Positions 4,224 to 5,710 of a DNA stretch of 5,710 bases are shown piece by piece. A program made the position numbers and the translations under genes. The notes beneath the pieces are model-generated. The model was not told the DNA's origin. It was given only the letters and a program-made list of their open reading frames with translations, and ran no database searches. Within the stretch, counting starts at the first letter, position 1, and each line of letters begins with the position of its first letter. Source of the stretch: Candidatus Atribacteria bacterium (GTDB lineage: Bacteria > Atribacterota > Atribacteria > Atribacterales > Atribacteraceae); assembly GCA_018056205.1 (NCBI GenBank), contig JAGPGC010000080.1, positions 1-5,710 of the forward strand. The letters are read 5' to 3'.

Positions 4224-5710
4224 TCAAAAAACCAATAACAAACGTTGGATAGCAAAAAAAGCACTTTCATCAGAAGATTGTACTTCAATCCTCAACCGAT
4301 TCTCTCCAGTAACCAAAAATTGAGCGAGATGAAAAGATTGGAAATCAAAAGGAGATATTTGATTACCAACGATACCTCCCGAGAAAATTTTATTCTCATT
4401 CAGAAGGATGCTAACCACAGTGTTCCCGCTTGATTTCCCCCAAATATAACAAGCTCCACTATTCCATCCGTCCCTAACTTCAAATTTAACATTCAAATAT
4501 TCACCCGATCTCATTGCCAGTACCGAGGCAGGATTTTGAGTAAATCCTGAGATACTTTCTCCTCGATAAATACTTTCCTCAAAGTTCGTTTCAGGTTTAC
4601 CACTTGAAAAATCAATAAAATAGGTCCCTCTCCCTGATACTATCTCGATTTCCTCAACTGAACCGAATGAGCTATCCTCAGATTCTCCATAATTCACCGT
4701 TCCTCTAAAATTCACTTTCAATTCAACCGGCATTTTAATTACTGAAGAAGGCGCCACCCAACGATTGGTTGAAGTCCCATCAAATTCGGTTGAAGTTATT
4801 CTACTTTCCCACTGACCATGACTGGAAGACCAAATAAGGATTTGTTCAGAAAGGGGGTTCCCATCACTATCGGTTAAACGTACTTGAAAGTTCATGCTCT
4901 CTCCACTGGTAATCAAAAAATCTTTTGGAGAGAGGGTTAAGACGGTTGATTTCTTTTCTGGTTGAACCGTAATAGTTATTGAACCTTCCATTGGACTATA
5001 GGCAGTGTCACCTTCATAGATTGCTTGTATTTGGATTTGAGTTTTTTCCTTAACTAATGGTGCCGTGAACCAAACTTCTGACTCTCCTGCAGTATTAGTA
5101 TAGGTCTGGTAAGAATCCAAACTACCCTGACTGATATACCATTGAACTCTCCGGTTTACCAGGGGGTTATTATTTTTATCAGTCATGACTATTCGAATTC
5201 TTAAGTTTCTTCCACTTAATATGATATTAGGTACCGGATGAAAACGAATAACTACTGTCTCCGCTTTTCTCTTTTCAACAACCTGGATGATGCTCCGATT
5301 GATATAAACGTTTTCACCAATAATATCCCTAATTCGAGCTGGGTTATTCATGGCTTCAACTAGGATACGATCGGGAATAACCCGTGGGGAAAGAAGAATG
5401 ATAAACCGTTCCATCCCTTCCGGTTCAGCAACCACACCTTGAATGCTATTTTTTGTTCCAGGTACAACTGGTTCATTATTCTTTAAAATTCGTACTCTTT
5501 CATCCTCAGTATAATCCAAAATACTAACATACCCAGTTTTCATTACCTCATATACCAAGGAAATCGGATCACCTATAAAATAGGTCGCGTAATTTCCTTT
5601 ATCAGGAAGAATGGTCACAAATGGTGAAATTGGTAGTGAATCTAAATAGGTTTGATCACTTAAACTGACGTGAAATTCGTACACTTGGCCAAAAACCGAC
5701 TGAAAACCAA
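4224..5710 (-). CDS. Probable secreted DUF4384-like protein with two Ig-like repeats, 5' end beyond window
   Basis: No exact function is recognised. The first in-frame GTG is at 5684-5682, giving 486 aa, but it lacks a Shine-Dalgarno site. The frame stays open to the window edge, reading GFQSVFGQ just before it, which looks like the end of a signal peptide with a V-F-G cleavage site. The true start is therefore outside the window. Counting from the GTG, residues 1-110 resemble DUF4384 (YFIGDPISLVYEVMKTGYVSI near 35-55, then PVVPGT and a FIILLSP strand). Residues about 145-240 and 247-348 are two Ig-like (Big-type) repeats, sharing SG...TD...NPL...W...S.G...T..G.S...W.AP with a period of about 103 residues. 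Residues about 350-486 form a beta-rich domain with Trp/Gly motifs and GENRLRIEV (460-468), suggestive of a galactose-binding-like fold. There are no catalytic motifs. The inferred role is an exported or cell-surface binding or structural protein. It ends with TGA 554 bp before hsp20, so it is probably not in the same operon. Confidence 0.85.
   Translation of the reverse strand, partial: GFQSVFGQVYEFHVSLSDQTYLDSLPISPFVTILPDKGNYATYFIGDPISLVYEVMKTGYVSILDYTEDERVRILKNNEPVVPGTKNSIQGVVAEPEGMERFIILLSPRVIPDRILVEAMNNPARIRDIIGENVYINRSIIQVVEKRKAETVVIRFHPVPNIILSGRNLRIRIVMTDKNNNPLVNRRVQWYISQGSLDSYQTYTNTAGESEVWFTAPLVKEKTQIQIQAIYEGDTAYSPMEGSITITVQPEKKSTVLTLSPKDFLITSGESMNFQVRLTDSDGNPLSEQILIWSSSHGQWESRITSTEFDGTSTNRWVAPSSVIKMPVELKVNFRGTVNYGESEDSSFGSVEEIEIVSGRGTYFIDFSSGKPETNFEESIYRGESISGFTQNPASVLAMRSGEYLNVKFEVRDGWNSGACYIWGKSSGNTVVSILLNENKIFSGGIVGNQISPFDFQSFHLAQFLVTGENRLRIEVQSSDESAFFAIQRLLLVF

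Noticed and set aside
4245..4433. 62-codon plus-strand frame opposite the end of the Ig-like-domain gene
   Set aside because: It is antisense to a long coherent coding sequence and shows no protein-like motif or ribosome binding site.

Overview
The window is a fragment of an AT-rich bacterial chromosome in which every supported gene lies on the minus strand. Read in the direction of transcription (right to left) the order is: a probably secreted Ig-like-domain protein (4224 to the right edge, 5' end cut off), a 554-bp non-coding stretch full of repeats (3670-4223), a small heat shock protein (hsp20, 3232-3669), the ATP-dependent protease Lon (641-3112), and the N-terminal 194 codons of an M42-family metallo-aminopeptidase (1-584, 3' end cut off). 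No tRNA, rRNA, CRISPR array, transposase or phage gene is visible.

The host cannot be named from this sequence. Low G+C, AAGGA/AGGTGG-type Shine-Dalgarno sites, an M42 peptidase and a Lon with extra tails would suit several anaerobic or thermophilic lineages (for example Bacillota, Thermotogota or Atribacterota-like bacteria). This is a guess, not an identification.

Functionally, hsp20, lon and the M42 gene form a tight same-strand cluster with gaps of 119 and 56 bp and no convincing terminator between them. The three products suit one protein-quality-control route: Hsp20 holds unfolding proteins, Lon unfolds them and cuts them to peptides, and an M42 aminopeptidase trims peptides to amino acids. 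A sigma-70-like promoter candidate (3194-3222) just after the hsp20 stop could give lon its own transcription.

The intergenic stretch is the least ordinary part. It holds two similar 25-bp palindromes in opposite orientation, then a pair of 51-bp direct repeats (42 of 51 identical, 226 bp apart) bracketing a GC-rich double hairpin made of two self-complementary arms. This resembles REP/BIME- or MITE-like non-autonomous repeat families. A partial copy of one arm lies just upstream of the hsp20 ribosome binding site.

The right-hand gene encodes a DUF4384-like N-terminal region, two tandem Ig-like repeats and a C-terminal beta-rich, possibly galactose-binding-like domain. Its reading frame stays open to the window edge with the tail of what looks like a signal peptide, so the apparent GTG start at 5684 is not the real start.

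I found no clear evidence of a previously undescribed biological system. The repeat island and the domain architecture of the right-hand protein are the parts that deserve follow-up.
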